From the NCBI GenBank assembly GCA_015272395.1, contig JACYLQ010000001.1:434001-498000 (forward strand): DNA of 64,000 nt, given 5' to 3'. The first letter of the stretch is position 1. Each line of letters opens with the position of its first letter. The DNA comes from Calothrix sp. C42_A2020_038. GTDB lineage: Bacteria > Cyanobacteriota > Cyanobacteriia > Cyanobacteriales > Nostocaceae. This document shows positions 35,231 to 45,700 of this stretch, piece after piece. Under the pieces are notes generated by a model. The model searched no databases and had not been told where the DNA came from. It saw only the letters and a list, made by a program, of their open reading frames with translations. The translations under genes and the position numbers were made by a program.

Positions 35231-37450
35231 ATGCTCATTAATAGGAACAACTTAATTACCGATATTCTGAACAAACGTAAACCTTTAGCAGAAAAAATCA
35301 AAAAGGTACGGGAAAATCTTGGTAAGCTAAACTTAGCACTTAACACACTGGAACGGAAACGCAAAGAATTACTGCAGCAAAGTAACTATTCCAAGTGGGA
35401 TGAATCCTTACAGAAAATAGAGTTATCGAATATTTTATTAAAAATTAGCAATGAACAGAAGGCATTAGAAAAGCTAAGACTTCGTTTTGAACGCCCAACC
35501 TTAAACTTAGGGGTAGTTGGAATGGCAAGGCAAGGAAAGAGCCGTCTGCTTCAAAGCTTAACCGGACTTTCTTCTAATGAGATTCCTGATGGAGATCAAG
35601 GACACTGTACTGGCGCGCGCAGCGTTATCTACCATCGTCCCCAAGTCGCTACATACGGTATGGTTTGGTTTCATACAGAGGAATCATTCCTAAAACAAAT
35701 TATCAAACCTTATTTTGAAAAGCTTAGTTTGGGAGAGGCGCCTAATACGCTTGAAGAGTTTGCTCAACCCCTTCCTTTACTGCCTGACGAACACGCCAAA
35801 AACCCAATTTCTGATGCAAAGTATCGGTATCTGCAAAAATATCGCGACCATCTCAATGAGTATAAAGATTTACTACGAGCAGAATCACCTCGCCAAATTG
35901 AGCAAAATCAGATTAGGCAATATGTTGCTCAAGATGATGTTCAAGGAAATCGTAATTATTTTAACTACCTGGCAATACAAAGGATAAATCTTTTCTGTGA
36001 ATATCCCAACACTGATGTTGCAAATATTGCGCTAGTAGATATGCCAGGGTTAGGTGATACTGGTATCGGTGCGGAAGAAGAGTTAATTCGCATTTTGGGT
36101 GAAGAAGTCGATACTGTGATGTTTGTTCGTTTGCCGAAGTCCTCTGGAGACGACTGGTTGAAATATGATATAGAACTATACAGCACTGCTAAACAAGCTT
36201 TACTTGATCGCCTACCAATTAATAAGTGGTCTTTTGTAGTTCTCAATCGAACAGAAGCTAGTTCAGGCAAAGGTGATAACTTGAAGCAATGTCAATTTTT
36301 AGCAGACAGGCTTGATCATACACCTATCAAAGTTGTTGAGCCTGTAATTATTGCTAACTGTGCCAACCCGGAAGAAGCAAATACCAAAATCCTTGACCGA
36401 GTTCTGGATTATTTGGCTAAAAATATCGAGCTTTTGGATAATGAATATTCATCTTTTTGTGACCGCGAACTGCTTCTCATCCACAAAGAAGTTAATACTC
36501 AGCTCAAAAATGCCCGTAATGCTTTAGGCACTCCAACCAATGTCACTGACTCTATTAGTCCAAGCGACTTTCGCAGGTTATTTAGACCAATTTGGCAAGC
36601 TCTCGTAGGAGGACTTGAACAATTACTCAGAGATTTGAGGGAAAGTGGTGAAAAAGAAAGAATTAAAAAACTCTTCTCAGATAAAATACAAGGTATTAAG
36701 AAAAATTGTCAAGAAAGTAAAAAAGAGGTTATACCTTCTCTTGAAGAAATAGAAGAGATGCGAAATATCAAGGAAGGTTCTTACGAAAACGCTTACAATT
36801 TCTATTTGAATAAATGTCGTACCCATCTGTCACAGCAATTTTTAAGGATAGACGATGGTTTAGAAGAGTTAATAGATGGAGTCAAAGCAGAGGTGGCTAA
36901 AGTGCTGGTAGAGGCCGGGCAATTAGGTAGTTTAACAGACGCGCGGGGAACAAAGTTTTTGCAATTCATGGCAGAGTTTTTGCCTGAGTCTCCTGAATCA
37001 CTTAAACAACTCAAAGAAGGATTTGAACTTTTATCAAAGTTCCATATTTCATATCGCAATCTATTTCAACATCGTATTCGCGGACAGTTGGATGAAATTA
37101 CACCTGATAGAAAAACATTAAATTTAGTACAAAATCCCTCAGCAGAAGAAATACTAGATAAACTCAATCTTTTGTACGAAAAAGTCAAGTCGAAATGTAT
37201 TGAGGAATTGGAAGAATTTTCATCAGAACCTGGTGACGCAGCTTTTGGAATTGTCGAAGAGTTTGTAGACCAGGTACTACGTTCTAAAGATGCAGAAGAT
37301 GCATGGCAAGACTTTTATGAAAGAGAGCGCGTTCAAATTTGGGCAAATGAATTTGCTCAAGAAAGAAAGCTGGATGCAATCCGCAAAGATTGGCTAAATC
37401 TGGTAGAAGCAGCGATAGCTTCTAATCAGCTTGACTCTATAGTCATTTGA
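35231..37450 (+). CDS. Dynamin-like large GTPase
   Basis: 739 residues from ATG 35231 (a TTG at 35186 is less likely). An N-terminal coiled coil (~residues 10-85) precedes the G domain: P-loop GMARQGKS (97-104), CTGAR (126-130) as switch I, DMPGLGDTG from 270 as G3, and NRTE (339-342) at the G4 position. The remaining ~390 residues are helical and coiled-coil-rich, as in bacterial dynamin-like proteins, but without an obvious membrane paddle. It is first in the plus-strand array that includes two other GTPases. Dynamin-family proteins can remodel membranes; here that is an inference. Confidence 0.75.
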   Translation: MLINRNNLITDILNKRKPLAEKIKKVRENLGKLNLALNTLERKRKELLQQSNYSKWDESLQKIELSNILLKISNEQKALEKLRLRFERPTLNLGVVGMARQGKSRLLQSLTGLSSNEIPDGDQGHCTGARSVIYHRPQVATYGMVWFHTEESFLKQIIKPYFEKLSLGEAPNTLEEFAQPLPLLPDEHAKNPISDAKYRYLQKYRDHLNEYKDLLRAESPRQIEQNQIRQYVAQDDVQGNRNYFNYLAIQRINLFCEYPNTDVANIALVDMPGLGDTGIGAEEELIRILGEEVDTVMFVRLPKSSGDDWLKYDIELYSTAKQALLDRLPINKWSFVVLNRTEASSGKGDNLKQCQFLADRLDHTPIKVVEPVIIANCANPEEANTKILDRVLDYLAKNIELLDNEYSSFCDRELLLIHKEVNTQLKNARNALGTPTNVTDSISPSDFRRLFRPIWQALVGGLEQLLRDLRESGEKERIKKLFSDKIQGIKKNCQESKKEVIPSLEEIEEMRNIKEGSYENAYNFYLNKCRTHLSQQFLRIDDGLEELIDGVKAEVAKVLVEAGQLGSLTDARGTKFLQFMAEFLPESPESLKQLKEGFELLSKFHISYRNLFQHRIRGQLDEITPDRKTLNLVQNPSAEEILDKLNLLYEKVKSKCIEELEEFSSEPGDAAFGIVEEFVDQVLRSKDAEDAWQDFYERERVQIWANEFAQERKLDAIRKDWLNLVEAAIASNQLDSIVI

Positions 37451-37521
37451 AACTAATGTTTGATTCGTTTAATTTTTCTATTTAATATAGAATTAATAAG
37501 AGTACGTCAAGGTCTAATTAA

Positions 37522-38550
37522 ATGCTGGGTAATCAACAAGAATTGAAGCCATTCAGAGTGACTATGCTTGGCCCATCAGGTGTAGGCAAAACAACTTTAT
37601 TAACAGTCATGCGAAAACAGATGAATTCTGCTGTTGATGTTAGTGAGTTGAGACTTGAAACTGGTCATCCTCAGAAACCAGGTACAGGTTTTGAGACAGA
37701 TCAACTTCTACAAAAATGCTTGGAAGAGTTGGAGCAGCTGGTTAGGAGTAGGGGTTATGTCGCGCAAGGGGGAATTGGAGGAACTGGTGAACCCAAAAAG
37801 TTTTATTTTAATCTGAGTAAACTAAAAAAAAATTCATCTTCTGCAAAATTAGTACTTGAATTTCAAGACTATCCAGGTGGTTGGATAGCACAACAGGAAA
37901 ATTCTAAACAAGTTCTAGATTATATTCAAGATTCTAGTGTAACTATTCTCGTTATCGACACCCCTGCTTTGATTTATAGATCAGGAAAGTATCATGTAGC
38001 AGTTAATAAGAGTGAAATAGTCCAGCAAATGTTACTAAAAGCTTACTCTGAAGACGACTCAAATAAACGTAGACTTTTGGTTTTTGCTCCTGTCAAATGT
38101 GAAAAATTCTTACGAACTCCTAATGAAGCTCGTAAAATCGAGCAAGCTATTCGTTCCGGATATAAAGATTTAATTGAAAACTTCAATTCGGAAAATTTTA
38201 ATAATGTATCTGCTGTCATTACACCAGTTCAAACAGTAGGAAATGTTCTTTTTTCTTATATTGAAGAAATTGAAGAAAATGGCATCATCACACCTAAATT
38301 TTGGTATGAAAAAACCAATAATCATGAATTAGCTCCTTTTGATGCTGAACAACCATTGAGATATATTTTAGGATTTGCATTGAAAGATGCTTTGGATGCA
38401 AAACGTACTGAGAGACTAGGTTTTGTTAATTGGTTTAGAGATATGCTAGGTTTAGATGATGACCTCAAAAATGCTATTAAGAAATTTGGAGAAGGTTGTA
38501 AAAAAGATGGTGCATTTGTAGTACTTAAAGGTGGACATTTATTGGGGTGA
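37522..38550 (+). CDS. Small GTPase of conflict-system type, copy 1
   Basis: 342 residues. P-loop GPSGVGKT (17-24), G3 DYPG (116-119) in LVLEFQDYPGGWIAQQ, and hydrophobic strands VTILVIDTPALIY and RRLLVFAPVKCEKF. It resembles the DO-GTPase2 (double-GTPase) families described in bacterial NTPase-driven conflict systems. It shares the whole length with the protein at 41469-42494, including the final QPLRYIL-FALK and G-KKDGAFVVLKGGHLL tail. It starts 71 bases after the dynamin-like gene and ends 10 bases before the next gene. Role: probably the GTP-dependent switch of the array. Confidence 0.7.
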   Translation: MLGNQQELKPFRVTMLGPSGVGKTTLLTVMRKQMNSAVDVSELRLETGHPQKPGTGFETDQLLQKCLEELEQLVRSRGYVAQGGIGGTGEPKKFYFNLSKLKKNSSSAKLVLEFQDYPGGWIAQQENSKQVLDYIQDSSVTILVIDTPALIYRSGKYHVAVNKSEIVQQMLLKAYSEDDSNKRRLLVFAPVKCEKFLRTPNEARKIEQAIRSGYKDLIENFNSENFNNVSAVITPVQTVGNVLFSYIEEIEENGIITPKFWYEKTNNHELAPFDAEQPLRYILGFALKDALDAKRTERLGFVNWFRDMLGLDDDLKNAIKKFGEGCKKDGAFVVLKGGHLLG

Positions 38551-38560
38551 ACAATGAGTT

Positions 38561-39421
38561 ATGGAAATTTACGTTAAAAGTCGTGGGTTACAACGGGATT
38601 ATTACTGGGTCGCTAAAACCACAAATCAGTCAATTGAAGAAACTAAAGATATTTCTATTGAAGCTACTACTTTAATTCAAAAAGTTATTAATTTAGTCGC
38701 AGAAAATGATTTCTCTATAGTTTTATTTCGTTCACGAAATGATAAATTATTATTACTTGTTACTGGTTTGAAATCTCAACGACAAGATATTCAAACGCGC
38801 GGGATTAGAAATTCCATAGTCTGGATAGGTCAAAATAATGATGACGATGAGTTGGAACTACGTAATTTAGCAGCATTAGCACTCAAAAATCAATTAGAGC
38901 CAATAATTGATGAAGCTGTTAATAATGATTTGGGTGAATTCAAAGTTAATTGGGAGACCATTGAAAAAACAACTCAAAAATTGCTTTCAGTTACCGGCGC
39001 CGCAAAAGAACCTTTACCAGAGAACAAAAGAACTAAAAAAATACGATTGATTTCAGAAAAGCGAAAACAACAATTAGCCGATACACTCCTAAAATACCGT
39101 CTTCCCTCTCAAGAAACAGGCCCACTAGTCATTGTCACAGGAATTAAGAGTAAAGAGGCTCTTGAAGTAGATGTGGTTTGGCGAGGTTTATCCACCGACC
39201 CAAGAAATGAAGAGGGACCGCAGCAAATTTTAAGTAGTTCAAATATACAGAGGTCTTCATCCACGCGGCGAAAACAAGACAATAAATTTTCTTCGCGTAA
39301 AAATAATTATCAAATCAAAAATAAATTTGTTAAATTCGCAAATCCCAAGTTTTTATTCATTGCAATACTAATTTTAGTATTATTCAGATATGCATTTATA
39401 AAGTACTTCATAAAAATCTAA
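38561..39421 (+). CDS. GTPase-array paralog A, with C-terminal membrane helix
   Basis: 286 residues. The first ~225 residues are shared with the two genes that follow: MEIYVKSRGLQRDYYW, FSIVLFRSRNDKLLLLVTGL, RNSIVWIG, LVIVTGIKSKEALE and VVWRGLS. A basic linker and one membrane helix (FLFIAILILVLFRYAFI) end the protein, so the shared domain would face the cytosol if the N-terminus is inside. I do not recognise the domain. It begins 10 bases after the GTPase copy 1 stop, so they are one transcript. Confidence 0.65.
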   Translation: MEIYVKSRGLQRDYYWVAKTTNQSIEETKDISIEATTLIQKVINLVAENDFSIVLFRSRNDKLLLLVTGLKSQRQDIQTRGIRNSIVWIGQNNDDDELELRNLAALALKNQLEPIIDEAVNNDLGEFKVNWETIEKTTQKLLSVTGAAKEPLPENKRTKKIRLISEKRKQQLADTLLKYRLPSQETGPLVIVTGIKSKEALEVDVVWRGLSTDPRNEEGPQQILSSSNIQRSSSTRRKQDNKFSSRKNNYQIKNKFVKFANPKFLFIAILILVLFRYAFIKYFIKI

Positions 39422-39459
39422 TTGCTAGGCAATGACTATTACACAATTAGGAAAAAAAT

Positions 39460-40215
39460 ATGAAAATTTACCTGCAAAGCCGGGGTTTAGAAAAAGACTA
39501 CAATTGGATAACACAACAAGAAAATAATTCCCAAGAAATTTATGTTAGTACCCCTAATATTATTCGCACAGCTACTGATTTAATTTATGCTCAAGATTTC
39601 TCTATTGTTTTATTGAGATTCCATCAAGAATTGCTACTACTTGTAACTGGATTGGTAACACAGCGACAGGATGTTTATAATCGTAAGATTAATAATTCTA
39701 TAGCATGGATAGGAAAAAATGAAGATGAATTTTTATTACGTTCAATTGCAGCTATTGCATTAGAGAATAAATTGGAGCGCATAATTGATCAAGCAGTTAC
39801 ATCCTCTAACACCTTAGTTGGGTTTAATGTTAACTGGAACATAATTGAAAACGAAATTCAACAATTGATACCCGAAACAAGCAAAAATGAAATTTTTCCC
39901 TCTGGGCAATATCAAAGAAAAATAGCTCTACTTTCACAAGCTCGCAAACAAGAATTAGCTGAAGAACTTACCAAATACTGTCTCCCTACTCAAGAAGGCG
40001 CCTTAGTTATTGTGACGAGCATTAAAAGTAAAGAAGCTCTCGAAGAGTCTGTAGTTTGGAAAGGTTTATCTAACGATACTAGAATTTCAGAAAATTGGCA
40101 ACTCATTAGTCAGGATATTAATAATTCGTCAAATCAAAATAATACTACATGTTGTGAATTTATTCAAAATATTCAAAATATTCAAAATATTATACAACAG
40201 CTTTTAGATAAATGA
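39460..40215 (+). CDS. GTPase-array paralog B, soluble
   Basis: 251 residues, the shared domain alone: MKIYLQSRGLEKDYNW, FSIVLLRFHQELLLLVTGLV, NNSIAWIGKNEDE and LVIVTSIKSKEALEESVVWK. No membrane helix. The tail has three tandem copies of the 9-base unit TTCAAAATA (40163-40189) encoding QNIQNIQN, a short coiled-coil-like extension. AGGAAAAAAAT precedes the ATG. It is 38 bases after paralog A. Confidence 0.65.
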   Translation: MKIYLQSRGLEKDYNWITQQENNSQEIYVSTPNIIRTATDLIYAQDFSIVLLRFHQELLLLVTGLVTQRQDVYNRKINNSIAWIGKNEDEFLLRSIAAIALENKLERIIDQAVTSSNTLVGFNVNWNIIENEIQQLIPETSKNEIFPSGQYQRKIALLSQARKQELAEELTKYCLPTQEGALVIVTSIKSKEALEESVVWKGLSNDTRISENWQLISQDINNSSNQNNTTCCEFIQNIQNIQNIIQQLLDK

Positions 40216-40349
40216 GGTAGATCAATTAAAATCAAACTGTTGTAGAGTGGGCATCCTTGCCCGCTCGGCTGTATTTAAGTAACTTGAAATTTGCTGTAAA
40301 TCCTTGATTGTTAAAAACAAAATTTTACTTAACATTTAGGAACCCATAT

Positions 40350-41447
40350 ATGGATATTTATGTTCAAAGTCGTGGACTAGATCGAGACTATTACTGGACA
40401 GTTAAAAGAGACAATCAGCCAGAAGAAGAAATTCCTACTAGTCCTCCTATTGTTAAGAAAGCTACTGCTTTAATTGATGATGAAGTTTTTTCCGTTGTTA
40501 TACTCCGGTCACAGGATAATAACTTACTTTTACTTGTAGCTGGCTTACAGACAACACGGCAAGATATTAAGACACGCATGATTAGAAACTCTGTCGCATT
40601 AATAGGGACAAATAAAGATGAACCTATATTACGTAAGGTTGCAGCATTGGCATTGCAAAATGAGGAGCTAGAAAATAAAATCAACCAAGCTGTAGAAAAC
40701 AGTCCAGAGGGATTCAAGGTAAATTGGGAAAAGATTAAAGATATTATCTCAGTTAGTACAGATCAAGTTGAAGATCTTCCCAATCGGGAGGATAGAGGCA
40801 AAATAGCACTTCTTTCAGAAGCTATGAAACAAAGTTTAGCTACCGAGCTTTTGAGATTCTCTCTTCCCCAAAAAGAAGAAGCACTAGTTATTGTCACGAA
40901 AAGTAAATCCAAAGAAACTCTTGTGGAAGCTAATGTTTGGCGAGGTCTATCAAACGACCCCAGCATTTCAACCAACTGGATGCTTGTACCAGGAGATAAA
41001 CATACTAATCCATCAGCACCCTTTAAACCCAAAATAATCGTGTTACTACTAGTTATAATTATTGTCACGACTGTATTAATTGTAATTAGGCTTAACTCAA
41101 ATTCTAACCAACCCTGTGGTGGTAATCAACAAGTGCTAACAAGAATTATTAGCGACTTAAAACCGACAGTTCAAAGTGAAAAAGTCAAAACCTTACAAAG
41201 AATTTTAACAACAGAGAATATAAAAGTAAAAATAGACGGTATTTTTGATGCCGATACCAAAAAAGCTGTTGAACAATTTCAGCAGCAGTACAACCAAGGT
41301 AAAGACAAAGTACAACAGATACAAGTTGATGGTATAGTTAACGATGCTACCTTGAAAGCTTTATGGCAAGAAACAAAAAATAATAAAACTCAAAATAATA
41401 TAAGTTTAGAGGAAGAATTATGGAACAACGGGCTGTGCAAACTTTAA
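40350..41447 (+). CDS. GTPase-array paralog C, membrane helix plus peptidoglycan-binding domain
   Basis: 365 residues from ATG 40350, with AGGA eight bases upstream; an earlier TTG at 40308 is rejected. After the shared domain (MDIYVQSRGLDRDYYW ... ANVWRGLSNDPS), a membrane helix (IIVLLLVIIIVTTVLIVI) is followed by a PG_binding_1 domain: KVKTLQRILTTENIKVKIDG, IFDADTKKAVEQFQQQY and VDGIVNDATLKALWQE. The protein would link a cytosolic domain to the cell wall. It is 134 bases after paralog B and 21 before GTPase copy 2. Confidence 0.7.
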   Translation: MDIYVQSRGLDRDYYWTVKRDNQPEEEIPTSPPIVKKATALIDDEVFSVVILRSQDNNLLLLVAGLQTTRQDIKTRMIRNSVALIGTNKDEPILRKVAALALQNEELENKINQAVENSPEGFKVNWEKIKDIISVSTDQVEDLPNREDRGKIALLSEAMKQSLATELLRFSLPQKEEALVIVTKSKSKETLVEANVWRGLSNDPSISTNWMLVPGDKHTNPSAPFKPKIIVLLLVIIIVTTVLIVIRLNSNSNQPCGGNQQVLTRIISDLKPTVQSEKVKTLQRILTTENIKVKIDGIFDADTKKAVEQFQQQYNQGKDKVQQIQVDGIVNDATLKALWQETKNNKTQNNISLEEELWNNGLCKL

Positions 41448-41468
41448 AAAGGTATAACGCTAAAGCTG

Positions 41469-42494
41469 ATGCAAAGTAGTCAGAGACAATTAGAATCATT
41501 CAAAATTACCATGCTCGGCGCCTCATGTGTCGGTAAGACTAGTCTGTTAACAGCTATGTGGAAACAAATGAAAGCAGGGGTTGATACTAACGAACTGCTA
41601 CTTAAAGCTGGCAACCCTGATGAGCCAGGTTCAGACTACGAAACTAGCTCTTTTCTTCATACTTGTGAGGAAGAACTAAAAACAGTTGTTAGAAGAACCA
41701 ATACTTGGATAGCAGAAGGAGGACTACAAGCAACATCTGATGCCAAAAAATTTTATTTCTATTTCAGTCAGCGGCAAAAAAGCTTATCTTCATTAATACT
41801 CGAATTTCAAGATTTTCCCGGAAACTGGATAACTGGTGAAGATAAGCAAAACCTGGGGTCATCAGTTGAAGAACGACAGAAAAAGATTACTCAAGTTATA
41901 GATTATATAAAAAATTCTCATGTAACTATTCTAGCTATCGATACTCCTGCTCTAATTGAAAAAAAAGGTAAATATCACGTACTAATTAATAAGGCAGAAA
42001 TAATTAAAGAACTTTTACAGAAAGCTTATATCGAAGATCTTTCAGACCAACCTAAGCTTTTGATTTTGGCGCCAGTGAAGTGCGAAAATTACATTAAAAA
42101 TGTTAAACTTTTGTCTAAAATAGAACAAAGTATTAACATCCAGTATAAAGAGTTACTCAATATTTTAAAAACTCCTGATTTTAGTAATGTAGCCGCAGTG
42201 ATTACACCAGTTCAAACCTTGGGAAATGTGCTTTTCTCTTATATATCTGAAACTGAAGAGAACGGGAAAGTAACACCTAATTTCGTGTATGAAAAAACTA
42301 ATCATTTCGAGTTGCTTCCCATTGATGCCGAGCAACCGTTAAGGTATATCTTACAGTTTGCTTTAAAATCTTATTTTGATCAGTTTTTCTGGGATTTAGA
42401 CGAAGAACTTAAATTTGCTATCAATCAATTTGCTACTGGTTGCAAGAAGGATAAGGGTTTTGTAATATTACAAGATGAACACTTGTTGCACTAA
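41469..42494 (+). CDS. Small GTPase of conflict-system type, copy 2
   Basis: 341 residues, colinear with the GTPase at 37522-38550. P-loop GASCVGKT, G3 DFPGNW, then VTILAIDTPALIEKKGKYHV and PKLLILAPVKCENY. The conserved block AAVITPVQTLGNVLFSYISE is almost identical in both. The protein ends ILQDEHLLH. It closes the array; a hairpin with an AAAAT tail follows at 42517. Two paralogous GTPases flanking three paralogous partners suggests expansion by duplication of a unit. Confidence 0.7.
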   Translation: MQSSQRQLESFKITMLGASCVGKTSLLTAMWKQMKAGVDTNELLLKAGNPDEPGSDYETSSFLHTCEEELKTVVRRTNTWIAEGGLQATSDAKKFYFYFSQRQKSLSSLILEFQDFPGNWITGEDKQNLGSSVEERQKKITQVIDYIKNSHVTILAIDTPALIEKKGKYHVLINKAEIIKELLQKAYIEDLSDQPKLLILAPVKCENYIKNVKLLSKIEQSINIQYKELLNILKTPDFSNVAAVITPVQTLGNVLFSYISETEENGKVTPNFVYEKTNHFELLPIDAEQPLRYILQFALKSYFDQFFWDLDEELKFAINQFATGCKKDKGFVILQDEHLLH

Positions 42495-42516
42495 TGTAAA
42501 ACCTATCCCCTTAACT

Positions 42517-42537
42517 CCCTTTCCTTTAAGGAAAGGG
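42517..42537 (+). terminator. Hairpin at the end of the GTPase array
   Basis: CCCTTTCCTTT pairs with AAGGAAAGGG 23 bases after the GTPase copy 2 stop. The stem lacks a T-run on the plus strand. The same sequence is a common cyanobacterial repeat; a terminator function is a reasonable inference. Confidence 0.4.
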
Positions 42538-42789
42538 GGAAAATGTACGATTTCCAATACTGCTCGGTTAACGTATGTAGAGCGGGTCATGGGGTGACTT
42601 CCCCCCAACAGTGATAAAAGAAACTAAAAAAGCTAGGTCTGCTGGTAACGCCCAGTTGTTAATCGCTCAAAAAGCCTACCCTGAAAGAAGTTTCTTAGAA
42701 GATGTTAACCGATGACACAGACCACTAGTGCATAACTCAGGCAAAATAAGAAATATGAATCGTAAATCCGATAAAATGCCAACTTGATT

Positions 42790-45700
42790 ATGCGTTTCTA
42801 TCCCCCATCTAGCCGCCTGAAATCCTTAAGCCTAAGTTTATTAATTGTTTCCTTAGTTCCTACAATCACACTAAGTCAAACTCTAACCTTACCACAAGCT
42901 GCCGCCCAGATTCTCAATTCTAACAAAAATCAAGCTGATAAGCTGTTACAAGAAGGCGAACGACTACAGGAGCAAAACCAACTTCCTGCTGCTTTAAAAA
43001 CTTTTGAGCGAGCATTACAAATTTATCGTCAAGTCAAAAACCGACAGGGAGAGGGTGAGTCAATTAATCGTATTGGTAACATTTACGCAGATTTGAATCA
43101 AGTACAACAAGCCTTTAACTATTATCAGCAGGGTTTGCAAATAGCTCAAGCAACAAATAATACTGGTTTAGAAGCAAAAATACTGTCTAATATTGGACTT
43201 ACTTATTTGGGTATGGGAGACTCTACCCGCGCGACTGAATACTGTACCAAAGCTCTAACCATTGCCCGCACCAGTAATAACCGTGAAAGTGAAGCACTTG
43301 CACTCAAAGCACTAGGCGCCATTACAATTAGTTCGGATGCAAGCCAAGGAGTTAATTATATTGAACAGGCTCTGGCTGCTATACGTCAAGCTCAAGGGGC
43401 GCCCAATGATAGATTACGTCAGCGGAAATTAGAAACTAGTATTTTAATGAGTTTGGGTGGTTTTCACTACGGAATTGGTGTATCAGCAGGATTAAGTCAA
43501 ACAACAGTATTACCAGGTAAAACACCCAAAGAAGTATTAGATAAATCACTTACATATTATCAAGAAGCAGCCATAATTGCCAAAGAAACAGGCGACAGTC
43601 TTCAGCAAGCAAAAGCACTTTCAGGAGTAGGAAGTGTTCATAATATCAGAAGTGAATTTACTCAAGCTGTAAAGCTATACGAACAAGCTTTGGCAATTTT
43701 TAAGCAGAACAACGCACAAATTCAAATTCGAGATACACTTTCGAGTTTGGGTGAAGCTTATGTAAACTGGAACAACAAAGATAAAGCACTTTTGTACTAC
43801 CAAGAAGCTCTAACTGTGAGTCAAACATTAGCTACTAATCTTCCTGTTGAAACATTAGATAAAAATACTCAGCAAGGATTAATTGAGGTAAATATAGCTA
43901 ACGCTTATGCGGATACAAGTAAATACGAACAAGCGATTAAGTTTTATAAACAAGCAATACAAACTTTAAAAGCATCTTTGAACCAAGCGGAAAACATCAA
44001 GAGTCCCAACCCTAATGACCAGTTTTTAATCAATGGTAACAAGCAACTAGCAAACCAAGGTATTAAGATTAGTTACTTACGGATGTGTTCTTCTTACCAA
44101 ATATTAGGTCAGTACGATGCTAGTAAGAAAGCTTGTCAAGATGCGTCAGCTAAGTTACCAACTCCTACACCTCCCAAAAAAACATCGAAAGAGTTGGAAG
44201 AAGCACAACAAAGTTTAGCAAAAGCACAGTCATTAGGAAATCGCAATTTAGAAGCCTTTGCTTTAGCTCAAATTGGACAAGCTTATGCTAATCTTAGCGA
44301 AAAAAAGGTTGCTTGGGAATATTTTCAGAAGGCAATTGAACTAGCTCGTACATATCCTTTATTCGAGTATTATGCATTATTTCAAGCTGGTTTCTTTCAA
44401 GAACAACAACAAAAGTATGATATCGCTATTAATTATTACCAGAAAGCTGCAGTATCTGCCAGTAAGAACAATCAAAAACTCGAAGAAGCAAATATTTTTC
44501 GGCAAATTGGCACGCTCAACTATAATCGAAATAGATTACCCGAAGCAACAACAGCTTTGTATAATGCGATTAAAGTCTACGAATCAATACGAGTTGACCT
44601 CAGTGATAAGAGTCAAATATCAATCTTTGAAACCCAAGCTCAGGTCTACAGTTTACTACAAACAGCTTTAATTGCTCAAAATAAAATTGAAGAAGCTTTA
44701 GAAGTTTCAGAACGTGGTCGAGCCAGAGCGTTTATTAATCTACTCGCTACACGTCAATCTCAAAAAAGCAATTTCGTCAATATCTTACCACCAACTCTCA
44801 AAGATATCCAGAAAATAGCCCAGCAGCAAAATGCTACATTTGTACAATATTCAATTGCTAATCAATCTACCAAAAACGAAATTTATATTTGGGTAATTAA
44901 ACCTACAGGGGAAATTGCGTTTGAAAAAGTTGATTTAAAACCCTTAAATACTTCTTTACAAAACTTAGTCGCAACAACTTTAGATTCGATAGGCGCCACT
45001 CGTGGTATCTCTGTTGAAGTACCCGACGAAATCAAATCACCATCCAACCAAAGCCAAAAGCTTCAACAACTCCATCAACTACTAATTGCACCCATTTCCC
45101 AACATTTACCACAACATCCTCATCAAAGAGTCATATTCTTTCCTCAAAATGAATTATTTTTCATTCCCTTTCCAGCACTTCAAGATCAAACAGGAAAATA
45201 CTTAGTCAAAAAACATATAATTCTCACAGCACCTTCTATTCAAGTATTACAACTAACCCAACGGCGCGCATCAACATCCAAAAACGTATTAGTCGTTGGT
45301 AACCCAACGATGCCAAATATACAACTCAAACCCGGACAAGCTCCTCAACAGCTAGCTAACTTACCCTATGCCGAAGCCGAAGCGCGCGAGATAGCAGCTA
45401 TGCTTAATACCAAACCTTTAATTGGTAAAGAAGCAACCAAAAATCAAGTTAAACAATTAATGAGTAAAGCTAGAATTATTCACCTAGCAACACACGGACT
45501 ATTAGATGATTTTGACTTGGGTATACCAGGCGCCATTGTTCTTGCACCAACATCAATTTCCCCTACCACATCCCAAACAATAGAAGGTTTATTAACAGCT
45601 AGCGAAATATTTGAGATGAAACTCGATGCAGACCTAGTAGTGTTAAGTGCTTGTCAAACCGGACAAGGAAAACTTACCGGAGATGGAGTCATTGGACTAT

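Noticed and set aside
42611-42715. Frame containing ARSAGNAQLLIAQKAYPER before the CHAT gene
   Set aside because: Reads like a C-terminal relic but I could not assign a family, so it is not listed as a gene.
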